This document shows positions 8,491 through 16,713 of a stretch of 42,495 nucleotides of DNA, piece by piece. Within the stretch, counting starts at the first letter, position 1. Each line of letters starts with the position of its first letter. The position numbers and the translations under genes were made by a program. The DNA lies in NCBI GenBank assembly GCA_025060715.1, contig JANXBG010000014.1, positions 1-42,495 on the forward strand, written 5' to 3'. Below the pieces are notes generated by a model that was given only the letters and a program-made list of their open reading frames with translations, made no database searches and was not told the DNA's origin. This DNA comes from Caldifarciminota bacterium. GTDB lineage: Bacteria > Hydrothermota > Tepidihabitantia > Tepidihabitantales > DTDR01.

Positions 8491-9678
8491 ATGAGAAAAG
8501 AGGAATACATTGATTTAACTTTTAAATATAGTGCAAAAAATTATTATCCTTTACCAGTAGTTTTATCGTATGGCGAAGGTGTTTACGTTTATGATGTGGA
8601 AGGAAAGAGATATTTAGATATGCTCTCTTCCTATTCGGCGTTAAATCAAGGGCATCGCCATCCAAAAATTGTAGAGGCATTAAAAGAACAGGCAGATAGA
8701 TTAACCTTAACCTCTCGTGCCTTTCATAATGATAAATTTCCTTTATTTTGTAAACTTCTTTGTGAAATTACTAAAAAAGATAAAGTCCTTTTAATGAATA
8801 CTGGTGCCGAAGCAGTAGAGACCGCAATCAAGACAGCAAGAAAATGGGGATACTTAAAAAAGAAGGTAAAAGAAAACCAAGCAGAAATAATCGTCTGCGA
8901 AAATAATTTCCACGGAAGGACAACAACAATTATCAGTTTTTCAACCGAAGAACAGTATAAATTCGGTTTTGGTCCTTTTACTCCTGGTTTTAAAATCATT
9001 CCTTATGATGATTTAGAAAGTTTAGAAAAGAATATAAATGAAAACACTGTTGGTTTTTTGGTTGAGCCAATTCAGGGAGAAGGGGGTGTGAATGTTCCCA
9101 GAGAAGGTTATTTAAAAAAGGCAAAAGAAATTTGTCAAAAGAATAATGTTTTATTTATTTTAGATGAGATTCAAACTGGTTTAGGAAGAACCGGAAAACT
9201 TTTCTGTTATCAATATGAAGATGCTGAACCAGATATTTTGATTTTAGGAAAAGCTTTAGGTGGCGGTGTCTATCCGGTTTCAGCAATCTGCGCTAATGAT
9301 AATATTATGGATGTTTTTACTCCTGGTGACCACGGTTCCACTTTTGGTGGTAATCCTTTGGCTTGTGCTTGTGGTATCGCTTCTTTAAAAGTAATTTTAG
9401 AAGAAAATTTAGCAGAAAATGCCAGAATAATGGGTGAATATTTTATTAATAGATTAAAAGAGATAAAATCCCCAATTATTAAAGAAATTCGTGGTAAAGG
9501 TTTATTAATTGGTGTTGAATTGAAAGAAAAGGCAAGGCCTTATTGTGAAAAATTATTAGAAAAAGGTATTTTAGCTAAAGATACAAGAGAGAATGTAATA
9601 AGGTTTGCTCCACCTTTAATTATCAAAAAAGAAGAAATAGATTGGGCAATAGAAAAAATAAAAGAGGTATTTCAATAG
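8491..9678 (+). CDS. rocD: Ornithine aminotransferase
   Basis: A 395-residue class III PLP aminotransferase. YSAKNYYPLPVVLSYGEGVYVYD and MLSSYSALNQGHRHPKI at the N-terminus are hallmarks of ornithine-oxoacid transaminase. Also visible are LLMNTGAEAVETAIK, NFHGRTTTIISFS, DEIQTGLGRTG and the PLP lysine in ILGKALGGGVYPVSA (Lys254). It converts ornithine plus 2-oxoglutarate to glutamate semialdehyde and glutamate. Its product is the substrate of the divergently encoded RocA. It is the third gene of the operon starting at 6221, with a 4-nt gap, and no strong Shine-Dalgarno precedes the ATG. Confidence 0.93.
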   Translation: MRKEEYIDLTFKYSAKNYYPLPVVLSYGEGVYVYDVEGKRYLDMLSSYSALNQGHRHPKIVEALKEQADRLTLTSRAFHNDKFPLFCKLLCEITKKDKVLLMNTGAEAVETAIKTARKWGYLKKKVKENQAEIIVCENNFHGRTTTIISFSTEEQYKFGFGPFTPGFKIIPYDDLESLEKNINENTVGFLVEPIQGEGGVNVPREGYLKKAKEICQKNNVLFILDEIQTGLGRTGKLFCYQYEDAEPDILILGKALGGGVYPVSAICANDNIMDVFTPGDHGSTFGGNPLACACGIASLKVILEENLAENARIMGEYFINRLKEIKSPIIKEIRGKGLLIGVELKEKARPYCEKLLEKGILAKDTRENVIRFAPPLIIKKEEIDWAIEKIKEVFQ

Positions 9679-9870
9679 ATATAATAATTGTTGCTTTTTT
9701 AAGAATATCTTGGTATCAACTTGGGTAAGATAATCTTGGATTTAATATAGGTGTCTTTCTTTTAACTTTTTTTTTAATTTCTTTTATTTTTTGAGAAAAC
9801 ACTATTATTTCAAGAAACTTATTAAATAATTTCAAGGCATTTTTATTAACTTTCAAAATTACTTTAATTA

Positions 9871-9899
9871 TTGACTTTTTAAAAAATTTTCTTTATATT
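9871..9899 (+). promoter_or_regulatory. Distal promoter upstream of hairpin RNA
   Basis: TTGACT (9871-9876), 17 nt, TATATT (9894-9899). Transcription would begin near 9906, just before the GC-rich hairpin. Confidence 0.65.
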
Positions 9900-9906
9900 T
9901 TTTCAT

Positions 9907-10005
9907 AATAGGAGTAAAGGGATGCCGCCCTTCCGCAAGTCCATCATTCTGTTGTCCCTACCCACCGTAGAAACACACACCTCCTGCTTGCGAAGGGCGG
10001 CATAA
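9907..10005 (+). ncRNA. Structured RNA (leader or small RNA) with 17-bp hairpin
   Basis: In a strongly AT-rich setting this segment is GC-rich. The arm ATGCCGCCCTTCCGCAAG (9922-9939) pairs with CTTGCGAAGGGCGGCAT (9987-10003), leaving one bulged C and a 47-nt loop. The loop holds CCTCCT (9980-9985), exactly complementary to the AGGAGG ribosome binding site of the subtilase (10058-10063). It is also complementary, as CTCCT, to AGGAG at 9910-9914 at the RNA start. It has its own promoter at 9871, and a second promoter lies between it and the gene. It is either a long regulatory leader or a separate small RNA. I recognise no known family. Confidence 0.55.
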
Positions 10006-10011
10006 TTATCA

Positions 10012-10040
10012 TTGATTTTAATAAAAAATTTTATTATAAT
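10012..10040 (+). promoter_or_regulatory. Proximal promoter of subtilase
   Basis: TTGATT (10012-10017), 17 nt, TATAAT (10035-10040). The leader would be about 22 nt and include AGGAGGG 5-6 nt before the ATG at 10069. Confidence 0.65.
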
Positions 10041-10068
10041 TATTAATGTATATAAAAAGGAGGGAAAA

Positions 10069-12753
10069 ATGAAAAAAATAATTTTTTTTATTATAGGAAT
10101 TTTTATTTTTTCTCATAGTAATGTAATAATGCCTGAGTTAAATGAAATCTTAAAAAAGGCTCCTTGTGATACTTTTATTTCGGTAATCCTTCGTACTAAA
10201 TTACAAGCTGATCTTTCTCAATTTAAAAATGCCTCCTATGACGAAAAAATTGAATATTTAAAATATGTAGCAAGAATTGCTCAAAAACCTATTTTAGATT
10301 TCTTAAAGAATTATCCAACGGAGGTAAAAGATGTAAAATGCTTTTTTTTGGTTTCCGATATTGCTTTAAAGGCAAAGCCTTCACTTATTTATAGGTTAGC
10401 AGAAAGAGAAGATATTCTTTTTATAATTGATGATTTTGAGAATTATATAATAAAACCGGTTAAAAAAGTGAGTGCTCCTGATATTACCGATACTCCTGAG
10501 TGGAATATTGTTAAAGTAAAAGCAGATTCCTGTTGGATGGAGGGTTATAATGGCGAAGGAATTATTGTGAGTAATCTTGATACAGGTGTAGATATAACTC
10601 ACCCAGCTTTAAGTGGAAAATGGCGAAGCAGTAACGGTTGGTTTGATGGTGTTAATGGCCGAACTACTCCTTATGATGATAATGGACATGGCACTCACAC
10701 AATGGGAACAATTTGTGGTGGCGACGGGTTAGGTCCTTTTGAAAATGATATCGGAGTTGCTCCAGGAGCAACTTTTATTTGTGCTAAAGGTTTTAATAGT
10801 TTAGGTCAAGGAAATACAAGTTGGATTGCTTCTTGTTTAGATTGGTTTGCTCAATACGGAAGACCTCATTTAATATCTAATTCTTGGGGAAGTTCCCGAA
10901 CAACTACTTTTTGGTTCTCTTATGTTAATAATCTAAGAAATTTAGGAATTATTGTAATTGGAGCAATTGGCAATAGTGGGCCTTCATCCAATACCTCTCA
11001 ACCACCAGGTTCTTATCCAACAGTAATTGGCGTCGGTGCTACTGATATGAGCGATAATATTGCATCTTTTTCTTCTCGAGGTCCCTCTCCAAATTCAGAC
11101 CCTTGGAATAACCAAAACTATTGGCCAAGAACTGATTGGAATTTAATAAACCCTGCAGTTTCTGCTCCAGGAGTAAATGTTCGTTCTTGTGTTCCCGGCG
11201 GTGGTTATCAAAATTGGGATGGGACTTCAATGGCTTGTCCTCATGTGGCAGGTTGTGTTGCTTTAATGTTACAAAAAAGAAATAATATCACTCCTGATGA
11301 AGCTTTTAATTTAATTACTAATAATTGTGATTATCCTTCCCAAGGTGGCCCTTATCCTAATAATAATTATGGTTGGGGAAGGTTAAATTGTAAAAAGGTA
11401 TTAAATGCGATTGCTCCGACAAATATGCCTAACCTTATTATAAGAAGAGTAGCAATCACTGGTGAAAATGGGAATAATAGATTAGATCCCGGAGAGAGGG
11501 GTAATCTTATAGTCTATTTACAAAATACTGGTCAAGTGGGTGCTACAAATTTAAGAGGAGTTTTGCGAGTTTCCTCACAATCTTATGTTACAATTATAGA
11601 TTCTTTAGCAAATTTTGGTAATTGCCCTGCCAGGGAAAGCGTAAATAATCTTTCTGATCCTTTTATAGTAGAAGCTTATCTCAATACTCCCAGAGGATAT
11701 CAAGTAGAATTTGAATTAACATTAACTGCTACCGAAACAACTTTTGTAAGAAGGTTTTCTTTGACAATTGGTGAAGCACCTCAGCCGCCAGGCACAAGAA
11801 TTTGGGGACCGAGACAATTGACCAATATGCCAAGTAGCGCTGGACTTTATGGAATTTGTTATGTTCCCAATTTAGATAGGGTTTATATTACTCATTTTCG
11901 GGCAAGAAATATTTATATTTATTCATCTGATTCTTTATTGACACCTTTAGGAACGATACCGACGCCTAATAATGAGACAGCGATAGTTGATATTAAATAT
12001 TGTGCTTATGATAATACTTTTTGGGTTCATTCTAATCAGACAAAGAGGGTTTATAAGATTTCTTCCACTGGTACGGTATTAAGGTATTTTAATTCACCTG
12101 CTCAGGATTATCCGACAGGGCTTGGTTGGGATGAAGAGAATAGGGTTTTATATATAGCAGATAGGAGGGCATTAAATACTTTGCCGCAATATATTTATGT
12201 TTGTGATACCTTAGGGAATGTTATTAGGCAGATGATTCATCCGTTAAGGGGAAATGCTGGAACTCGTTGTTTAGCATTAGATTTAAGCAATAGCAATCCA
12301 AATAGGCCGACATTATTAAATGTTTATACTTCTTTTAATTCAGGAGGGACGGCGATAGATTCTTGTGGTGTTTATGAATTAAATCCTGAGAATTTAGCGA
12401 TTATACAGAGGTTTTTAATTTCTGAGCGGTATAATGTTAGGGGGATAGAGTTTGATCCGAGGGATTATTCATATTGGGTGACATTAATGGAGTTACAGGC
12501 TGGTGGGCCTTATAATTATGTTATCAAATATCGTGGGTTTTATGAATTTGTGCCGATAGAAGAAGAGGTGAAAGGAATTGAGAAGATAAAAGTAAATACA
12601 ATTTTCTTTAATGAGAGAATTATAAAAGAAAATAAAGGAGTTCTTTACAATCAATTTGGTAGAGTTATTGAAAGAAATAATCTTAATAAGATACCAAAAG
12701 GAATATACTTTTTAAAGATAAAGGAAAAATGGTATAAAGTAATAAAGTTATAA
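10069..12753 (+). CDS. Secreted subtilisin-like serine protease (S8) with propeller and sorting-type tail
   Basis: 894 residues from ATG 10069, chosen because AGGAGGG lies directly upstream and a signal peptide (MKKIIFFIIGIFIFSHS) follows. Residues 20-135 look like a propeptide. The S8 catalytic domain has Asp171 (NLDTGVDITHP), His207 (DDNGHGTHTMGT), an oxyanion Asn near 302 (IGNSGP) and Ser387 (DGTSMACPHVAG). A beta-sandwich (ENGNNRLDPGERG onwards) follows, then a six-strand-repeat region resembling a beta-propeller (about 590-810). The end (VLYNQFGRVIERNN, then KGIYFLKIKEK) is like a type IX secretion type A sorting tail. Codons around 11900-12540 use more NCG and AGG than the 5' part. Extracellular protein degradation is likely. 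Confidence 0.9.
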   Translation: MKKIIFFIIGIFIFSHSNVIMPELNEILKKAPCDTFISVILRTKLQADLSQFKNASYDEKIEYLKYVARIAQKPILDFLKNYPTEVKDVKCFFLVSDIALKAKPSLIYRLAEREDILFIIDDFENYIIKPVKKVSAPDITDTPEWNIVKVKADSCWMEGYNGEGIIVSNLDTGVDITHPALSGKWRSSNGWFDGVNGRTTPYDDNGHGTHTMGTICGGDGLGPFENDIGVAPGATFICAKGFNSLGQGNTSWIASCLDWFAQYGRPHLISNSWGSSRTTTFWFSYVNNLRNLGIIVIGAIGNSGPSSNTSQPPGSYPTVIGVGATDMSDNIASFSSRGPSPNSDPWNNQNYWPRTDWNLINPAVSAPGVNVRSCVPGGGYQNWDGTSMACPHVAGCVALMLQKRNNITPDEAFNLITNNCDYPSQGGPYPNNNYGWGRLNCKKVLNAIAPTNMPNLIIRRVAITGENGNNRLDPGERGNLIVYLQNTGQVGATNLRGVLRVSSQSYVTIIDSLANFGNCPARESVNNLSDPFIVEAYLNTPRGYQVEFELTLTATETTFVRRFSLTIGEAPQPPGTRIWGPRQLTNMPSSAGLYGICYVPNLDRVYITHFRARNIYIYSSDSLLTPLGTIPTPNNETAIVDIKYCAYDNTFWVHSNQTKRVYKISSTGTVLRYFNSPAQDYPTGLGWDEENRVLYIADRRALNTLPQYIYVCDTLGNVIRQMIHPLRGNAGTRCLALDLSNSNPNRPTLLNVYTSFNSGGTAIDSCGVYELNPENLAIIQRFLISERYNVRGIEFDPRDYSYWVTLMELQAGGPYNYVIKYRGFYEFVPIEEEVKGIEKIKVNTIFFNERIIKENKGVLYNQFGRVIERNNLNKIPKGIYFLKIKEKWYKVIKL

Positions 12754-12878
12754 ATAATTAGTATATTTATTAAAGATTGTCTATAAGGTGATATAGTAGA
12801 TAGCTCCCTATCTCAAAAAATGAAGTGAGTTAAGTTTTTAAATTTTAATTATTTAGACAAAATTTTTCAAAAATAAAA

Positions 12879-12897
12879 AGTTTCCATATAGGAAACT
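12879..12897 (-). terminator. Possible minus-strand terminator hairpin
   Basis: AGTTTCC, loop ATATA, GGAAACT; on the minus strand it is followed by TTTTTATTTTT. It could stop antisense read-through from thiL across the Wzi-like gene. The stem is only 7 bp. The rest of 12754-12986 is AT-rich without a gene. Confidence 0.35.
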
Positions 12898-12952
12898 GGA
12901 AAATTAAGTTAAATTATTGAAATTAAAAGACTTATAATAAATATCTTTCTAT

Positions 12953-12980
12953 TTGAAATTTATCATTTTTTTCTTAATAT
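12953..12980 (+). promoter_or_regulatory. Promoter of Wzi-like gene, leaderless type
   Basis: TTGAAA (12953-12958), 16 nt, TAATAT (12975-12980), then 6 nt to the ATG; no Shine-Dalgarno. Confidence 0.6.
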
Positions 12981-12986
12981 TTTTAG

Positions 12987-14447
12987 ATGGTTAGTATTTT
13001 TTTCTTTATCTTCTCTTATTTTTATCCAACAAATTCTCAGATTTATCAATCTTTGGAGTATTTAAAAATTCATGGTTTTAATTTTAATTATTTTTATTCC
13101 AAGTTGATTTATGAGGATTTATTTGAAGATATTTATTCAAAAATTGAAAAAGAATATTATGAAAAGAAAAATTTACCTACCATTATAAAAAGAAGTTTCT
13201 TATTTTTAAAAGAAGAGAAAGAGAGAAATTTTTCTTTATTGCCTTTATCTTTTACTTTACCTTTAAAAGAGGATTTTTCTTTTGGTTTTGAATTTATCTC
13301 TGAACCTTTGATAGATACTAGTAATATAAGATTAATGCTTGGGGCTCATCTTTTTGGCATAAATAAAAAGAGAAGAGATATTTTTGTTAGATATAAAATA
13401 AATTTTTATAAAGATACATTATTGGATATTGTTGATGAAGGAGGTAATAGACATATTCCTAATCATTCTGTTTGTCGGAGTGGTAATAAACATATGAGTT
13501 TAGTAATTGATGAAGCAAATATCAGTTTTCCTCTTGGTTATTTTTATCTTCTTTTAGGTAGAACCACTCTTTCTTTTTCACCTTCGCCATTTTATAGTGT
13601 CTCTTTATCTGATTTTGGCCCACCAAAAGATTTATTTTTAATTCTAGGTGATTTTAATAAGTTAAGGATTATCTTTTTTGTTTCTGCGTTATCAAGGCAT
13701 AAAGAATATTTAAGATTTCTCTCTTTTCAGAGAGCGGAATTTTCTTTTAAATATTTTAACTTAGGTTTTAATAATGCTGTTATTCATTCGCCCGATTCTT
13801 CTCAGACAAAATCTTTTTTTGGCTATTTAAATCCTTTTATTCCTATTTATTTTGAAGTTGCCAATTCCGGTCATGATGATAATTTTTGTGCCAGTTTTGA
13901 TTTTTCATTATTTTTATTAAAAAGAATCAAATTATATTACGAACTTTTTTTAGACAATATTGAATACCAAAAAGAAAGAAAAAAATTTTTGCCTAATTGC
14001 TATGCTTATAATTTAGGTTTTCAATTTCTTTTGCCTTTAAATTTTGAATTAAAATTAGAATATACAAAAATTATGCCTTATACTTATTATCATCGGATTT
14101 ATCATATCGCTTATACAAATTATGGAATACCTTTAGGTCATCCTTTAGGACCGGATGCTGACGAATTAAAAGGGGAGATTACTTATTATTTTAATGAAAA
14201 GATTTTACTTAAAATCTTTATAAGTAGAGAAAGAAGAGGTAAATATAATTCAGGCGATATAAAAAATAAAACTTGGGAAGAAGGTGATCCGGTAAATGAA
14301 TTTTTAAAAGATAAAAAAGAGAGTAAAATAATTTTTCCATCAATAGAAATAAAGGCTTTAAAACTATCTTCTTTCTATCTTGGTTATATTTTTAGTAAAG
14401 AAAAATTTAAAAATAAAATGTATATAAAATTTAGCTATCATTTATAA
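12987..14447 (+). CDS. Capsule-assembly Wzi-like outer-membrane beta-barrel protein
   Basis: 486 residues. The N-terminus (MVSIFFFIFSYFYPTNSQ) is a plausible signal peptide. The body alternates polar and aromatic/hydrophobic residues in many short strands, as in a large outer-membrane barrel. Near residue 385 the segment YGIPLGHPLGPDADELKGE, together with the preceding YHRIYHIAYTN, matches the conserved C-terminal part of the Wzi capsule-assembly family. In Wzi the barrel anchors capsular polysaccharide to the outer membrane. A role in surface polysaccharide attachment is inferred; no capsule cluster is visible nearby. Its last 17 nt overlap the tail of the convergent thiL gene. Single-gene transcript from a leaderless promoter. 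Confidence 0.65.
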   Translation: MVSIFFFIFSYFYPTNSQIYQSLEYLKIHGFNFNYFYSKLIYEDLFEDIYSKIEKEYYEKKNLPTIIKRSFLFLKEEKERNFSLLPLSFTLPLKEDFSFGFEFISEPLIDTSNIRLMLGAHLFGINKKRRDIFVRYKINFYKDTLLDIVDEGGNRHIPNHSVCRSGNKHMSLVIDEANISFPLGYFYLLLGRTTLSFSPSPFYSVSLSDFGPPKDLFLILGDFNKLRIIFFVSALSRHKEYLRFLSFQRAEFSFKYFNLGFNNAVIHSPDSSQTKSFFGYLNPFIPIYFEVANSGHDDNFCASFDFSLFLLKRIKLYYELFLDNIEYQKERKKFLPNCYAYNLGFQFLLPLNFELKLEYTKIMPYTYYHRIYHIAYTNYGIPLGHPLGPDADELKGEITYYFNEKILLKIFISRERRGKYNSGDIKNKTWEEGDPVNEFLKDKKESKIIFPSIEIKALKLSSFYLGYIFSKEKFKNKMYIKFSYHL

Positions 14448-15354
14448 TATGTTGATAACCAATCGGTAAAACCTTTTCTCTTTTGTCTTCTTTTATTAAA
14501 TAAACCCCTTTTCCTTTTTTTACTATGCCGATTTCGTTTATTTTTATTTTATCTATCTCTTTTGGAATTTTTTTATTAGCAGTAAAAAGTAGTTCAAAGT
14601 CTTCGCCACTTTTTAAAACAAACTCTTTTAGATCTAAATTTAACTTTTCGCATAATAAATAAGTTTCTTCAGCGATTGGTAATTTATCAAAATCAATCTC
14701 CATCATTATTTTACTGGCCTTTGCCAAATTATAGCTATCACAAGCAAGACCATCAGAGGTATCAATTAAAGCATTTATTCTATTTTTTAGTATTTGCGCC
14801 AATTTAATTCTTGGTTCAGGATCTAAATGTTTTCTTATTGCCCTTTTAAATTTTTTCCTATCTAAGTTATATTTTAACACTAATCTACCCGTTTCAGAAA
14901 GAGCAACAAAACCCGTAATATAAACCTTATCACCAATTTGAGCAGTGTTTCTTAAAATCGGTTTTTTAGCATAGCCCAAGCAGGTTAAGGTTATTCCTAA
15001 TTTTTTGCTTTTTACAATATCGCCGCCGGCAATTTCTACTTTATATTTTTTTGCCAAATTTTTATAAGTATTATACATTTCCTTAAAATCCTTTTCCTTT
15101 AAATAAGAAGGATATAAAAAGGCAATAAAAAGATATTTTGGTATTCCAGCCATTGCTGCAATATCAGAAAGAGTTGCTGAGAAACTTTTTTTAGCAATAT
15201 CAGAAAAGGAGAAATATTTTAATTCAAAATGGGTATTTTCAAGAAAAGCATCAGTTGTTATTATTATCCCCTTTTCTAAAACCGCACAGTCATCACCAAT
15301 TTTTTTACTTATTCTTTTTAAAAAATCTATAGCCAAAATTTCATTCCAAGCCAT
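14431..15354 (-). CDS. thiL: Thiamine-monophosphate kinase
   Basis: 307 residues, typical for ThiL, which phosphorylates thiamine monophosphate to thiamine diphosphate using ATP. The N-terminal metal/ATP region shows KKIGDDCAVLEKGIIITTDAFLENTHF (positions 15-42) and AATLSDIAAMAG-like SATLSDIAAMAG. GGDIVKSKKLGITLTCLG lies near residue 110, and LIDTSDGLACD and LKSGEDFELLF come further on. This is the PurM/AIR synthase-like fold order. It is divergent from the ATPase operon and convergent with the Wzi-like gene. A TATAAT ends 6 nt before the ATG, without a Shine-Dalgarno, so it is probably leaderless. No other thiamine genes are nearby. Confidence 0.92.
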   Translation of the reverse strand: MAWNEILAIDFLKRISKKIGDDCAVLEKGIIITTDAFLENTHFELKYFSFSDIAKKSFSATLSDIAAMAGIPKYLFIAFLYPSYLKEKDFKEMYNTYKNLAKKYKVEIAGGDIVKSKKLGITLTCLGYAKKPILRNTAQIGDKVYITGFVALSETGRLVLKYNLDRKKFKRAIRKHLDPEPRIKLAQILKNRINALIDTSDGLACDSYNLAKASKIMMEIDFDKLPIAEETYLLCEKLNLDLKEFVLKSGEDFELLFTANKKIPKEIDKIKINEIGIVKKGKGVYLIKEDKREKVLPIGYQHIINDS

Positions 15355-15360
15355 TAATAA

Positions 15361-15366
15361 ATTATA
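15361..15366 (-). promoter_or_regulatory. -10 box of thiL, leaderless type
   Basis: TATAAT on the minus strand, 6 nt before the ATG. I find no convincing -35 at 16-18 nt, so this is weaker than the other promoters. Confidence 0.45.
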
Positions 15367-15375
15367 ATAAAAAAA

Positions 15376-15403
15376 TTGATTTTTAGAAGTAAATTGTTAT
15401 AAT
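15376..15403 (+). promoter_or_regulatory. Promoter of A/V-ATPase operon, leaderless type
   Basis: TTGATT (15376-15381), 16 nt, TATAAT (15398-15403), then 9 nt to the ATG at 15413; no Shine-Dalgarno. Confidence 0.75.
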
Positions 15404-15412
15404 ATCAATCTA

Positions 15413-16408
15413 ATGAAATTAATTAAATTTAAAGAAGATGCTAAATATGCTTTTGTTGCAGGGCGGATTCGAGTTCGGGAAAAGGAATTGTTAAAAAAAG
15501 AAGATTTTGAGAATTTATTAAATAAAGAAGAAGAAAAATCTTTTTTAGATTATTTAAAAGAGACAAGTTATCAAAAATTTTTAGAAGAAAAAGTAGAGAA
15601 AATTTTATGGAATGCCCAATTAGAAAATTATCAATTTTTCAAAAATTATTGTTTGGACGATTGGTTATATTATTCAGTTCTTTTTGAATATGACTTACAC
15701 AATCTTAAAGTTTATTTAAAAAGTGAAATTTTAAAAAAAGATTTTTCTTTATATTTTTCTCGTTTTTCAGCAATTCCCATAAATATTCTTAAAAATCTTT
15801 TTCAAATAAAAATTGAAAATGAATATCTGTTGAAAATAAAAGAGTTGATAAAAGAGACGATTTCTTATTTTGAAGAAGTAAAAAATTTAACTTTATTAGA
15901 CATCTTTGTGGATAAAAGGATGTTTACTTTGGCTTACGAATATGCTAAAAATAGTGATTTCTTAAAACTTTACTTTGAAGAAAAGGCTTTCCAAAAAAAT
16001 ATTTTAACAACTTTAAGGATGAAAAGAAAAGGGGTTTATTTTTTAGAAAAGGATTTTTATTTCTTTTTACTTCCCTATTCTTTTTATGGCTTTTCTTTCT
16101 ATTATGAAATTTTAAAAACTGATTGGGAAAAGATTCCTTTGTTATTTAAAGGTGATTATTTTTCAATAATAAAAGAAGGTTTAATGGATTATCAAAAAGA
16201 AGGAAATTTTATTCTTTTGGAAAATCTTTTTAAAAAAAGGTTATTATCTTTCGCTAATTTTACTAAATATTTAATTTTTGGAGGAGAATTATTATGTTCT
16301 TATTATTGGCAAAGAGATAATGAAGTGGATAATCTTTCTAAGATTTATTATTTAAAAATAAAAGAGAAATTACCAAAAGAATGGATAGCGAAGTTTTTGA
16401 TAATTTAA
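15413..16408 (+). CDS. atpC: A/V-type ATPase subunit C (AC39 family)
   Basis: 331 residues. The sequence is rich in helices and starts with KEDAKYAFVAGRIRVREKELLKKEDFENLL, the signature of the AC39/subunit C family (AfVAGriRaremrLL). This subunit links the rotor top to the stator and caps the membrane ring. It is the first gene of C-F-A-B; each downstream gene overlaps the one before. Sequence similarity in this family is low beyond the N-terminus, but the operon position (C before F, A, B) confirms the call. Confidence 0.88.
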   Translation: MKLIKFKEDAKYAFVAGRIRVREKELLKKEDFENLLNKEEEKSFLDYLKETSYQKFLEEKVEKILWNAQLENYQFFKNYCLDDWLYYSVLFEYDLHNLKVYLKSEILKKDFSLYFSRFSAIPINILKNLFQIKIENEYLLKIKELIKETISYFEEVKNLTLLDIFVDKRMFTLAYEYAKNSDFLKLYFEEKAFQKNILTTLRMKRKGVYFLEKDFYFFLLPYSFYGFSFYYEILKTDWEKIPLLFKGDYFSIIKEGLMDYQKEGNFILLENLFKKRLLSFANFTKYLIFGGELLCSYYWQRDNEVDNLSKIYYLKIKEKLPKEWIAKFLII

Positions 16409-16713
16409 AGATTTTAGTAATCGGAGAGGAAGATTTTTTAAAAGTTTTTAATCTTTATGGTATGGATGTTTTACAGACAAAAAAAGAATTGGCAAGAGAA
16501 TTGTTGGAAGAAAAAATAAAGGAGGGTTATAAAATAATCTTTTTTACGCCTAAAATCTATTCATCAATTTTTGAAATTATTAAAAAATATGAATATTCTT
16601 CTTATCCTATTTTTATTAGCTTAACCACAGAAGAGGAAGGCATAGAGGATTTAAGAATAAGAGAATTATTAAAAAGAGCATTAGGAAAAGATATTTTTAA
16701 AGAAGAAACATGA
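16381..16713 (+). CDS. atpF: A/V-type ATPase subunit F
   Basis: 110 residues. LKILVIGEEDFLKVFNLYGMDV is the usual N-terminal strand-turn-helix of V-ATPase F subunits (KIaVIGD.d...F.laG). A KEGYKIIFFTPKIYSSI segment and YPIFISLTTEEEGIEDLRIRELLKRALG follow. It sits on the central stalk with subunit D. The ATG at 16381 lies 28 nt inside subunit C. That leaves about seven extra residues before the conserved strand, but no better in-frame start is visible. Confidence 0.88.
   Translation: MDSEVFDNLKILVIGEEDFLKVFNLYGMDVLQTKKELARELLEEKIKEGYKIIFFTPKIYSSIFEIIKKYEYSSYPIFISLTTEEEGIEDLRIRELLKRALGKDIFKEET

Larger units (their letters stand above)
9679..10068. other. Intergenic region upstream of subtilase
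   Basis: 390 bp. The first 190 bp after rocD are AT-rich and hold nothing I can name. From 9871 come a promoter, a large GC-rich hairpin and a second promoter, listed separately. Confidence 0.6.

Noticed and set aside
10012-10068. Longer subtilase start at TTG 10012
   Set aside because: It would overlap the proximal promoter; ATG 10069 has AGGAGGG and begins a signal peptide.
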